From: Methylobacterium sp. 17Sr1-1
GTDB lineage: Bacteria; Pseudomonadota; Alphaproteobacteria; Rhizobiales; Beijerinckiaceae
Reading direction: 5' to 3'
NCBI RefSeq assembly: GCF_003173775.1
Contig: NZ_CP029552.1
Coordinates: forward strand, 6,097,001 to 6,161,000
DNA: 64,000 bases
In this document: positions 56,832 to 64,000 of the stretch, in pieces
Position numbering within the stretch: the first letter of the stretch is position 1
Layout: the number at the start of each line of letters is the position of its first letter
Program-made: the position numbers and the translations under genes
The notes under the pieces: generated by a model
The model's database searches: none
Seen by the model: the letters and a program-made list of their open reading frames with translations, nothing else
What the model was told of the DNA's origin: nothing

Positions 56832-56981
56832 TCAGCGGCGCAGGATCTTGGTGACGAGGCGGCCGACGAGGTTGCCGGAATCGTTGTAGGTGACCCGGTC
56901 GTCGTAGGGGCGGTTGTCGGGGCGCAGGCGGGGATCGTCGTTCCCCAGGATCTTGGTGACGATTCGGCCGATGAGGCTCAT
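56832..56981 (-). CDS. 49-residue uncharacterised protein with duplicated motif
   Basis: This short frame starts ATG AGC CTC with GAGAGG five bases upstream, and reads MSLIGRIVTKILGNDD at the start and NLVGRLVTKILRR at the end. The same GR(I/L)VTKIL motif opens and closes the protein; between them is a polar, Asp/Arg/Tyr-rich centre (RPDNRPYDDRVTYNDSGN). The two copies could form amphipathic helices. Function is unknown. It lies about 150 bp from the small-RNA candidate on the same strand and just past the histone-deacetylase-like gene. Confidence 0.6.
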   Translation of the reverse strand: MSLIGRIVTKILGNDDPRLRPDNRPYDDRVTYNDSGNLVGRLVTKILRR

Positions 56982-57058
56982 CGCATCCTCTCGCGTGCTG
57001 GCGTTGCGGTCTTCGGGAGGTCAACGGCGAAACAGCCTCGGCCGTTCCGGACCGTCCG

Positions 57059-57955
57059 TCACGCCAGCTCCGCCATGGTCTCGAAGACCAGGGCGTGGCG
57101 GGCCGCCAGCGCCTCGATGTCGGTCGCGTAGCCGCCGCCGATCACCGCGACGAGGGGGATGCCGCGCCGGCGCGCCGCGCCGACCACGTGGGCCTCGCGC
57201 CGGCGCAGACCATCGTCGGTGAGTGCCAGGCGGCCGAGGCGGTCGTCGCGGTGGGGATCGACGCCGGCATTGTAGAACACCAGATCCGGGCGCAGCGCAT
57301 CGATCAGGCGCGGCACGTGGAGGGCGAGGGCCGCCAGGTAGTCGTCGTCGGTCAGCCCGTCGGGCAGGCCGACATCGAGGTCCCCCGGGACCTTGTCGGC
57401 GGGATAGTTCTTCTCGGCGTGCATCGAGAAGGTGAACAGGTCGGGCTCGGTTTGCAGGCAATCGGCGGTGCCGTCGCCCTGGTGCACGTCGAGGTCGATG
57501 ACGAGGGCCCGGCGGATCGTGCCCTCCCGCTTGAGGGCGAGCGCCGCCACCGCGACGTCGTTGAAGACGCAGAAGCCCCGGCCCCCGTCCCGCCTGCCGT
57601 GATGGCTCCCGCCCGCGGTGCTGCCGGCGAGCCCCCCTTCGAGCGCCAGCCGGGCGGCCAACAGCGTGCCGCCGCAGGCGGCGAGCGAGCGCCGCGCCAC
57701 CCCGGCATCGACCGGCAGGCCGATCGCCCGCTCGACCGCCCGCGGCACCGTGCCGGTGACGACCTGCTCGACGTAAACCCCGTCATGCGCGAGACGGATC
57801 AGCTCCGGGTCCGCGGGCTCGGGCGTCACGAAGCCCCCCGGCACCAGGCCGCGGGCCTCGATCGCGGCGGCGAGCCGCCCGTACTTGCCCATCGGAAAGC
57901 GGTGGCCCTCCGGCAACGGGGCCTCGTAGGCCGGGTGGAACACGACCGGAACCAT
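57059..57955 (-). CDS. Histone deacetylase family protein (AcuC/HDAC-like)
   Basis: This 298-residue zinc hydrolase has the arginase/deacetylase fold. Motifs are the twin histidines in GGSHHGRRDGGRGFCVFND, zinc ligands in VIDLDVHQGDGTAD and in FYNAGVDPHRDDRLG, and the transition-state tyrosine in IGGGYATD. In bacteria such enzymes remove acetyl groups from proteins (AcuC) or from small amines. The start MVPVVFHPAYEAPLPEGHRF gives family length; the frame upstream to 58336 is low-complexity. No acetyltransferase or acetyl-CoA synthetase gene is adjacent. Confidence 0.92.
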   Translation of the reverse strand: MVPVVFHPAYEAPLPEGHRFPMGKYGRLAAAIEARGLVPGGFVTPEPADPELIRLAHDGVYVEQVVTGTVPRAVERAIGLPVDAGVARRSLAACGGTLLAARLALEGGLAGSTAGGSHHGRRDGGRGFCVFNDVAVAALALKREGTIRRALVIDLDVHQGDGTADCLQTEPDLFTFSMHAEKNYPADKVPGDLDVGLPDGLTDDDYLAALALHVPRLIDALRPDLVFYNAGVDPHRDDRLGRLALTDDGLRRREAHVVGAARRRGIPLVAVIGGGYATDIEALAARHALVFETMAELA

Positions 57956-58305
57956 GCGACGGACCCTGTGGACAGCGGGGACGGGACGGTCCCGCTCAAC
58001 GCGCCGGCGCGCCGGACAGCAGGCGCGACCGCGCGCCGCGGGCGGACGCGATCCCGCCGCAGATGTCAGAGGCTTAGCGCGCCGTCTTCTCCCGATCCGA
58101 CCGGCGCGGCGGTTCCTCTTCGCGGACATATGCTCTAGGTTGTCCCGTGACCGGGCCGATCGACGAACACGGTTTGGACATGAATTCCCTCGACCCTTGG
58201 GGAAGGAACCCAGACCCGGGGGCGTAAGACGGGGCGCGCCGCGGGCGCGACGGTATTTCTCGGCGTTGCCCGGACGGGCGGGGCCTGCAAGCACGGCCGG
58301 GGGGC
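57956..58305. other. Divergent intergenic region between the deacetylase gene and tamA
   Basis: This is 350 bp without a credible gene. It must hold the promoters of two divergent genes. A GACGGGACGGTCCCG partial palindrome sits at about 57978-57993 near the deacetylase start. No sigma-70 boxes are clear enough to call. Confidence 0.4.
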
Positions 58306-60306
58306 ATGCGGGAACGGGGCGAAGGTCACGGCGCACGGACGGTGCGTCGGTCGGTAGGAGTTGCCAAGGCCCTCGGGCTCGGCCTCGCGCTCGGGGTCGG
58401 CGCGGCGGAGCCGGCGCGCGCCTTCGACCTGTTCGGCCTGTTCAATTCCGAGGAGGCGCCGCCGGCGCCGAGCCCGGCCGCCCTGCCCTACTCGGTCCGC
58501 TTCCAGGGCGTCGAGGACGAGGACCTGCTCCGGGCCCTCCAGGACACGTCGAGCCTCTACCGCCTGCGCAACGACGCGCCGCCGGACGGCGAGGGCCTGC
58601 TGCGCCGGGCCGAGGCCGATGCGGGCCGCCTCGTCGATGCGCTCTGGGGCTTCGGCTACTATGCCGGCACGGTGTCCTTCCGCATCGAGGACGTGGTGCT
58701 GGGGGGCGACGCCGCCGCCCGCAGCGCCGTGCGCGCCGCGGAAGCCGCGCGCAACCGCTCCCTCGTGGCGGTGCGGGTCTCCGTGGACCAGGGACCGCTC
58801 TACCACTTGCGCCGCATCGCGGTACTCGATCCCGAAGGCAGGCCGTTTCCGCCGGAGGCCGTACCGGTCCGCCTCACCCGCCTCGACGACGAGGCGCCGG
58901 CCCGCTCCGCCACCGTGCTCGCCCGCGAGGCGGCGCTGGTCGACCAGTTCCGCCGCCAGGGCCACCCCTTCGCCAAGGTGCTGCGGCGCGAGCCGGTGGT
59001 GGACCACGCCGCCCGCACGATGGACGTGACCTTCGTGCTCGATCCCGGGCCGAAGGCGGTCCTCGGGCCGATCGCCGTGCGGGGCACGGACAACGTCGAT
59101 CCGGCGGTGGTGCGCTCCTTCATCTACGCCGAGCCGGGCGATCCCTACTCGCCGCAGGCGCTCGCGGACATCCGCCGCTCGGTCTCGCGCATCGAGGCGC
59201 TCGGCGGCGTGCGGGTGCGCGAGGGCACGGCGCTCGATCCCGACGGCGGCTTGCCGGTCTTCGTCGACGTCACCGAGCGCGCGCCGCACATCGTCGGCGT
59301 CTCGGCGCGCTACTCGACCGTCGACGGGCCGGGCGTGCGGGCCTACTGGGCCGACCGCAACCTGTTCGGCGGCGGCGAGACCCTGCGGATCGACGCCGAT
59401 CTGTCCTATCTCGGCCTCGGCACCGATTATTACGCCCGCCGCCGCAAGCTCGCCGGGATCGAGACCAACGGGCTCGGCGGTCGTCTCGCCGCGACCTTCG
59501 TCAAGCCGGCCCTGTTCGGCACCCGCAACGACCTCTTGGCCAGCGCCTTCATCGGCCGCGAGGTGCAGCAATCCTATCTCAGCGACGCCACCGGCGGCAC
59601 CGTCGCGATCCGCCACCGCTTCGCCGACGCGTTCTCGGCGCAGATCGGCCTCGACGGCCGGGTCGGCTCGGACCGCGACGCCCTCGGCCGCGTCGATTAC
59701 GGGCTGCTGGGGTTGAATGCCGGCGTCACCTACGATTCGACCGACAGCCTGCTCGACCCGACCCGGGGCTTTCGCGTCACCGCCTCGCTCACCCCCTATG
59801 CGGGCCTCGGCAACAGCCCGGACCTCCTGATCGCCAAGGCGCAAGGGTCGACCTACTACGCCTTCGACGACGAGGGCCGGTACATCCTGGCCGCGCGCCT
59901 CGGCTTCGGCTCGGTTAGCGGCGCGAATCTCGCCGACATCCCGGCTTCGCTGCGCTTCTTCGCCGGCGGCGGCGGCTCGATCCGCGGCTACTCGTACCGC
60001 ACCGTGGGGCCGATCGGCCCCTACCAGCTGCCGATCGGCGGGCGCTCGCTGCTCGAGGGCTCGGTCGAGGGCCGGATCAAGATCACCGACACGATCGGCA
60101 TCGTGCCCTTCGTCGATGCCGGCACGGCCTTCGCCGGCACCCTGCCCGATTTCGACGAGCGCATTCGCGTCGCGGCGGGCCTGGGGCTTCGCTATTACAC
60201 CGGCATCGGCCCGATCCGGGTCGACCTCGCGGTGCCGCTGAACCCCGACAAGCAGCTCAAGCAGCCGCCGGTCGCCCTCTACATCAGCCTCGGTCAGGCC
60301 TTCTGA
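58306..60306 (+). CDS. tamA: Autotransporter assembly outer-membrane protein TamA
   Basis: This 666-residue Omp85-family protein inserts proteins into the outer membrane together with TamB. A signal peptide (ALGLGLALGVGAAEPARA) is followed by three POTRA domains (about residues 60-330; SVRFQGVEDEDLLRALQDTS opens the first) and a C-terminal 16-strand beta barrel. The barrel contains FFAGGGGSIRGYSYRTVGP, the RGF/Y-type motif of loop 6, and ends in the aromatic-terminated strand VALYISLGQAF. The stop is directly followed by the tamB ATG, so the pair is co-translated. Confidence 0.95.
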   Translation: MRERGEGHGARTVRRSVGVAKALGLGLALGVGAAEPARAFDLFGLFNSEEAPPAPSPAALPYSVRFQGVEDEDLLRALQDTSSLYRLRNDAPPDGEGLLRRAEADAGRLVDALWGFGYYAGTVSFRIEDVVLGGDAAARSAVRAAEAARNRSLVAVRVSVDQGPLYHLRRIAVLDPEGRPFPPEAVPVRLTRLDDEAPARSATVLAREAALVDQFRRQGHPFAKVLRREPVVDHAARTMDVTFVLDPGPKAVLGPIAVRGTDNVDPAVVRSFIYAEPGDPYSPQALADIRRSVSRIEALGGVRVREGTALDPDGGLPVFVDVTERAPHIVGVSARYSTVDGPGVRAYWADRNLFGGGETLRIDADLSYLGLGTDYYARRRKLAGIETNGLGGRLAATFVKPALFGTRNDLLASAFIGREVQQSYLSDATGGTVAIRHRFADAFSAQIGLDGRVGSDRDALGRVDYGLLGLNAGVTYDSTDSLLDPTRGFRVTASLTPYAGLGNSPDLLIAKAQGSTYYAFDDEGRYILAARLGFGSVSGANLADIPASLRFFAGGGGSIRGYSYRTVGPIGPYQLPIGGRSLLEGSVEGRIKITDTIGIVPFVDAGTAFAGTLPDFDERIRVAAGLGLRYYTGIGPIRVDLAVPLNPDKQLKQPPVALYISLGQAF

Positions 60307-63300
60307 ATGATGCAGATGCGGGCCTCGCGCCTCCTCACCGCCGCCTTCGCTGTCGTGCTTCTGGGCCTGGCTTGGCTCGGCCACGCTGCCACCGGCGAGG
60401 CGGCCGAGGGCGAGACGACGATCCTCGGCGACCTCCTGTCCCGCGCCCTCTCGACCCCGACCTCGCGGGTCTCGATCGGCGCCGTCGACGGAGCGCTCTC
60501 CTCCGACGCCACCATTCGCGACGTCGCCATCGCCGACCGCAACGGCGTCTGGCTGCGCCTCGACAAGGCCCGGCTGATCTGGCGGCGCACGGCGCTCCTC
60601 TCGCGCCGCCTGGAGATCGACCGGCTCGAGATCGGCCGCCTCGAGGTCCTCCGCCGCCCCCTGCCCTCCGCCACCCCGCCCGCCCAGGACAAGGAGGCCC
60701 TGCTGCCCGACCTGCCGGTCAAGGTGGTGGTGAAGGCCTTCGCGCTCGGCGACCTCGTCCTCGGCGAGCCGGTGATCGGCGAGGCGGCCCGCATCGGCGG
60801 GGCCGGCCAGGCCACCCTCGGCGACCCGCGCGAGGGCCTCGACCTCGGCTTCGGCCTGCGCCGCCTCGACAAGCCCGGCACCGTCACCCTCAAGCTCGCC
60901 TACGTGCCGGACACCTCCCGCCTGGAGGTGAAGCTCGCCCATGACGAGCCCGCCGGGGGGCTTGCCGCGCGGCTCATGAACCTGCCCGGCCTGCCCCCGG
61001 TCAGCCTCGACCTCGACGGCAAGGGCACGCTCGATTCCTGGAATGCCGGCCTCCTCTTCAAGGCCGGCGAGGGCATTGGCGCCGACGGCAAGGCCCGCAT
61101 CGACCGGGTCGGGACGGAGCGGCGGATGGTGCTCGACCTCGCCTCGCGGGTCGAGGGCCTGATGCCCGGTCCCCTCGCAGCGGTCTTCTCCGGCACCACC
61201 CGCCTCGACGGGGCGCTGCGCTTCGCGGATGCCGGCGCGGTCCAGGTCGACCGGTTCGAGCTGACGTCCCGCACCGCGCGCCTCGCCCTCAATGGCGGGG
61301 TCGACGCCGCGCGCAACGCCGACCTGACCCTCCAGGCTCGGGCGCTTCCGACCGAGGGCGGCGTCACCAAGGCCGGCGACTCGACGCTCGAATCGCTGAT
61401 GCTCGACGCGAGCCTCAAAGGGCCGCTCGATGCGCCGGCCGTGCGCGGGACCTTGCGCGCCGCCGGCCTGTCCGCCGCGGGCAGCCGGCTCGGCCGGGCG
61501 AGTGCCGACCTCGTCGCCGAGCCGCTGCCGCGCGCTCCCGAGGGCCAGTCCTTCCGCCTCGCCGCGAATGCGGACGTGGACGGCCTCCACCTCGCCGATC
61601 CCGCCTTGCGCCGCGCGATCGGCCCGAAGGCGTCGTTCCGCCTCGCCGGCCGGATCGACCCGAACGGCGTCGCCGATCTCGACGCGGTGACCATCGAGGC
61701 ACCGACCGCCAACGCCCGCTACGCCGGCCGGATCGGCCGCGACGTGGTGGCGGGCACGCTGCAAGCCGAGCTCCCCGACCTCGCGGCCTTCTCGCTCGCC
61801 GCCGGCCGGCCGCTCGGCGGGCGCGTCGCCGTCAAGGCGCTCCTCTCCGGCGATCCCGGCCGGGCCGGCGTCACCGCCGATGTCGAGGCGGGCACCGAGA
61901 AGTTGTTTCTCGGCACTCCGGCCCTCGACCGGACGCTCGGCCGCGACCCGCGCTTCACCGGCCGCCTGACCCGCCTGCCCGACGGCTATGCCGTCCAGGC
62001 CGCGCGCCTGACCGGACACGCCGTGACGGCGACGGTCGACGGCCGCGCCACCGAGACCAAGGCCGACATGACCGGCCGGGTCGATCTCGGCGACCTCACC
62101 ACCCTCGATCCCGAGCTCGCCGGCCGCGCCGCGCTCGACGCCCGCCTCACCGGCTCGCTGGAGCGGCCCGACCTCGCCCTGACCCTGTCTGCACCCGAGG
62201 CCCGCGCCATGGGCCGCCCGGTCCGCGACCTCGCAGCCCGCGCGACGATCGCCGACGCCACCGGCGCCCTCGACGGGACGGTCGCCTTGTCCGGCCGGAT
62301 CGACGGCAAGCCGCTCGCCGGCGACCTCCACCTCGCCCGCCGCGACGCCGACTGGCTGCTCGACCGGCTCGCGCTCACGCTCGGCTCGGTGAACCTCGCG
62401 GGCCGCGCCGCTGTCGATCCCGCCTCGCGCCTCGCCGAAGGTGAGGTGACGCTCAAGGCCGGCGATCTCGACGATCTCTCGGCCCTGGCGCTCACCCGCC
62501 TGCAGGGCCGCCTCGACGCCGCGATCACCCTGTCCCGCGCCGGCGGCCGGCAGGATGCGCGGGTGCGGGCGACCGGCGAGGGCGTGCGCGGCGCCGGCGT
62601 GGCGCTGTCGCGGCTCGACGCGGATCTCGCCGGCACCGACCTCTGGGCGAGCCCCCGGGTCTCCGGCCGGCTCAATGCCGACCGGCTCGTCGCCGGCTCC
62701 GAGACGATCGAGGCGATCCGCCTCGACGCCAAGCCCGCGCCCGACGGCAGCGACCTCACGCTCCAGGCCCGGGCCCGCGGCTTCGCCCTCGACGGCGCCG
62801 CGCGCCTCGTCCCGGCCGAGCAGCCGCGCCTCGACCTCGCCCGCCTCAGCGCCGTGCGCGGGGCCGACCGGCTGGCGCTGGCCGGCCCGGCGACGATCAC
62901 CTTCCGGGACGAGGGCGTGACGGTGGCGGGCTTCGCGATCGCCGCCGGCTCAGGGCGCGCCAGCCTCGACGGCACGATTGGCCAGCGTCTCGACCTGCGG
63001 CTCGGGCTGAAGAGCCTGCCGCTGGCGATGGCCCGCATCGCCGCGCCGAGCCTGAGCCTCTCCGGCACCCTCGACGGCGAGGCCGTGCTCGCCGGCCCGG
63101 CCGCCAGCCCGGAGGGGCGCTATGCGCTGAGCGTCTCGCGCCTCGTGACGCCCGAGACCCGCTCCGCCGGCCTGCCGCCGATCGACGCCAGGGCATCGGG
63201 CCGGATCGAGGACGGCCGGGCCGGGCTCGACGGCACGGTGACGGCGGGACGCGGGTTGCAGCTCACGCTCTCCGGCTCGCTCCCCGTCGAGGCCGGCGGC

Positions 63301-64000
63301 GCCTTAGGCCTGCGCACCCGCGGCACCCTCGACGCGGCGCTCGCCAACACGCTGCTGGCGGCGGGCGGGCAGCGCCTGACCGGCCGGGTCGCCCTCGATG
63401 CCGGCGTCGCCGGCACGCTCCAGGACCCGAAGATCGACGGCTCGGCGGTGATCGCCGGCGGCAGCTTCACCGACCCGCTCCAGGGCGTGCGCCTCACCGA
63501 CATCCAGGGCCGGATTATCGGCCGCGGCGACACGATCGTGATCGAGCGCCTGACCGCCGCCACCCGCAACGGCGGCACCCTGCAGGCGCAAGGCCGCGTC
63601 GCCGTCGAGCCGGCGGCGGGTTTTCCCGGCAACCTGACCATCCGGGCCGACCGGGCCGAGCTGGTCTCGAGCCCGCTGATGACCCTGATCTCCGGCCTCA
63701 ACCTGTCGCTGACAGGGCCGCTCGCCCGCACCCCGCGGATCACCGGCCAGGTCGACGTCGTCTCCCTCGACGTCTCGGTGCCCGACCGCCTGCCCGCTAC
63801 GGTGCAGCCGCTGCCCGGCATCCGCCACGTCAACGCGCCGCCGCAGACCCGCGCCCGCCTCGCGGCGCGGGCCAAGCGCGAGGCGGCGTCGCGGCGCGGT
63901 TCCAAGGCTCCGCCCTTCCTCGCCACCCTCGACATCGCGGTGAACGCGCCCGGCCGCATCACCGTGCGCGGCCGCGGTATCGACGCCGAGCTCGGCGGCA
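60307..64000 (+). CDS. tamB: Translocation and assembly module protein TamB, 3'-truncated by window end
   Basis: This is the first 1231 residues of TamB, open to the last base of the window. It starts immediately after the tamA stop. An N-terminal membrane anchor (LLTAAFAVVLLGLAWLGHAA) is followed by a very long run of beta-rich repeats typical of the AsmA-like, groove-forming TamB body. Near the end the conserved DUF490 onset is visible (LDIAVNAPGRITVRGRGIDA, then ELGG). TamB spans the periplasm and works with TamA in moving proteins or phospholipids to the outer membrane. A 1398-codon antisense frame over this gene is a composition shadow. Confidence 0.95.
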   Translation, partial: MMQMRASRLLTAAFAVVLLGLAWLGHAATGEAAEGETTILGDLLSRALSTPTSRVSIGAVDGALSSDATIRDVAIADRNGVWLRLDKARLIWRRTALLSRRLEIDRLEIGRLEVLRRPLPSATPPAQDKEALLPDLPVKVVVKAFALGDLVLGEPVIGEAARIGGAGQATLGDPREGLDLGFGLRRLDKPGTVTLKLAYVPDTSRLEVKLAHDEPAGGLAARLMNLPGLPPVSLDLDGKGTLDSWNAGLLFKAGEGIGADGKARIDRVGTERRMVLDLASRVEGLMPGPLAAVFSGTTRLDGALRFADAGAVQVDRFELTSRTARLALNGGVDAARNADLTLQARALPTEGGVTKAGDSTLESLMLDASLKGPLDAPAVRGTLRAAGLSAAGSRLGRASADLVAEPLPRAPEGQSFRLAANADVDGLHLADPALRRAIGPKASFRLAGRIDPNGVADLDAVTIEAPTANARYAGRIGRDVVAGTLQAELPDLAAFSLAAGRPLGGRVAVKALLSGDPGRAGVTADVEAGTEKLFLGTPALDRTLGRDPRFTGRLTRLPDGYAVQAARLTGHAVTATVDGRATETKADMTGRVDLGDLTTLDPELAGRAALDARLTGSLERPDLALTLSAPEARAMGRPVRDLAARATIADATGALDGTVALSGRIDGKPLAGDLHLARRDADWLLDRLALTLGSVNLAGRAAVDPASRLAEGEVTLKAGDLDDLSALALTRLQGRLDAAITLSRAGGRQDARVRATGEGVRGAGVALSRLDADLAGTDLWASPRVSGRLNADRLVAGSETIEAIRLDAKPAPDGSDLTLQARARGFALDGAARLVPAEQPRLDLARLSAVRGADRLALAGPATITFRDEGVTVAGFAIAAGSGRASLDGTIGQRLDLRLGLKSLPLAMARIAAPSLSLSGTLDGEAVLAGPAASPEGRYALSVSRLVTPETRSAGLPPIDARASGRIEDGRAGLDGTVTAGRGLQLTLSGSLPVEAGGALGLRTRGTLDAALANTLLAAGGQRLTGRVALDAGVAGTLQDPKIDGSAVIAGGSFTDPLQGVRLTDIQGRIIGRGDTIVIERLTAATRNGGTLQAQGRVAVEPAAGFPGNLTIRADRAELVSSPLMTLISGLNLSLTGPLARTPRITGQVDVVSLDVSVPDRLPATVQPLPGIRHVNAPPQTRARLAARAKREAASRRGSKAPPFLATLDIAVNAPGRITVRGRGIDAELGG

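Noticed and set aside
58135-62331. A 1398-codon minus-strand frame opposite tamA and tamB
   Set aside because: It spans two clearly recognised plus-strand genes, crosses their boundary and has no domain of its own. It is a composition shadow.

Overview
The window is very GC-rich and dense with genes. It reads as chromosome of a methylotrophic, plant-associated member of the Hyphomicrobiales, most likely Methylobacterium or a close relative. This rests on gene content and style, not on a database match. The clues are a membrane-linked formate dehydrogenase of the FDH3 type, an ACC deaminase with a divergent Lrp-type regulator (acdS/acdR), a giant protein resembling the growth-pole-ring protein of polar-growing rhizobia, TrmFO, DUF1127 and DUF1489 proteins, and several families of dispersed palindromic repeats. 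No tRNA, rRNA, CRISPR array, phage or insertion sequence was seen.

Layout. 1-4354: 3' end of a formate dehydrogenase operon (alpha, beta, gamma) plus two small uncharacterised genes. 4657-10654: ABC exporter, trmL, hemF, an EamA transporter and a VWA/CoxE-like protein. 10761-12845 (minus): a soluble MCP-like protein, a 2Fe-2S ferredoxin and an Hpt protein. 13281-23882: one 3533-residue coiled-coil membrane protein with near-identical 358-residue internal tandem repeats. 24216-27018: DUF1489, a CheZ-like phosphatase and an MFS carrier. 27103-31128: an Mla-type lipid transport operon (permease, ATPase, MCE protein, lipoprotein). 31190-31733: a damaged-looking TumE/TumA-like toxin-antitoxin pair. 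31746-34067 (minus): thiE, thiD and an XRE-cupin regulator. 34201-40339: EamA transporter, an LpxH-like hydrolase with an overlapping glycosyltransferase, MFS carrier, DUF488 and a GH25 lysozyme lipoprotein. 40546-43961: acdS/acdR, then a TetR regulator divergent from a YciI-like protein and a Tag-like glycosylase. 44175-50860: uvrA, an HtrA-fold protein without its catalytic triad, a DUF1127 protein and trmFO. 51084-55422 (minus): yajC, secD, secF, then homologues of the complex I assembly factors NDUFAF3 and NDUFAF6. 55637-64000: a DUF815 ATPase, a candidate small RNA, a 49-residue protein, a histone-deacetylase-family enzyme, tamA and the start of tamB.

Two themes recur. One is envelope construction: polar growth, Mla lipid transport, Sec translocon, TamAB, LpxH-like lipid enzyme, GH25. 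The other is one-carbon and plant-surface life: formate oxidation and ACC deamination. Intergenic spaces are often filled by one of four palindromic repeat families. The commonest is about 140 bp, with four full copies and one solo arm in this window. Many genes begin with GTG, so several starts were chosen from Shine-Dalgarno spacing and are marked as such.
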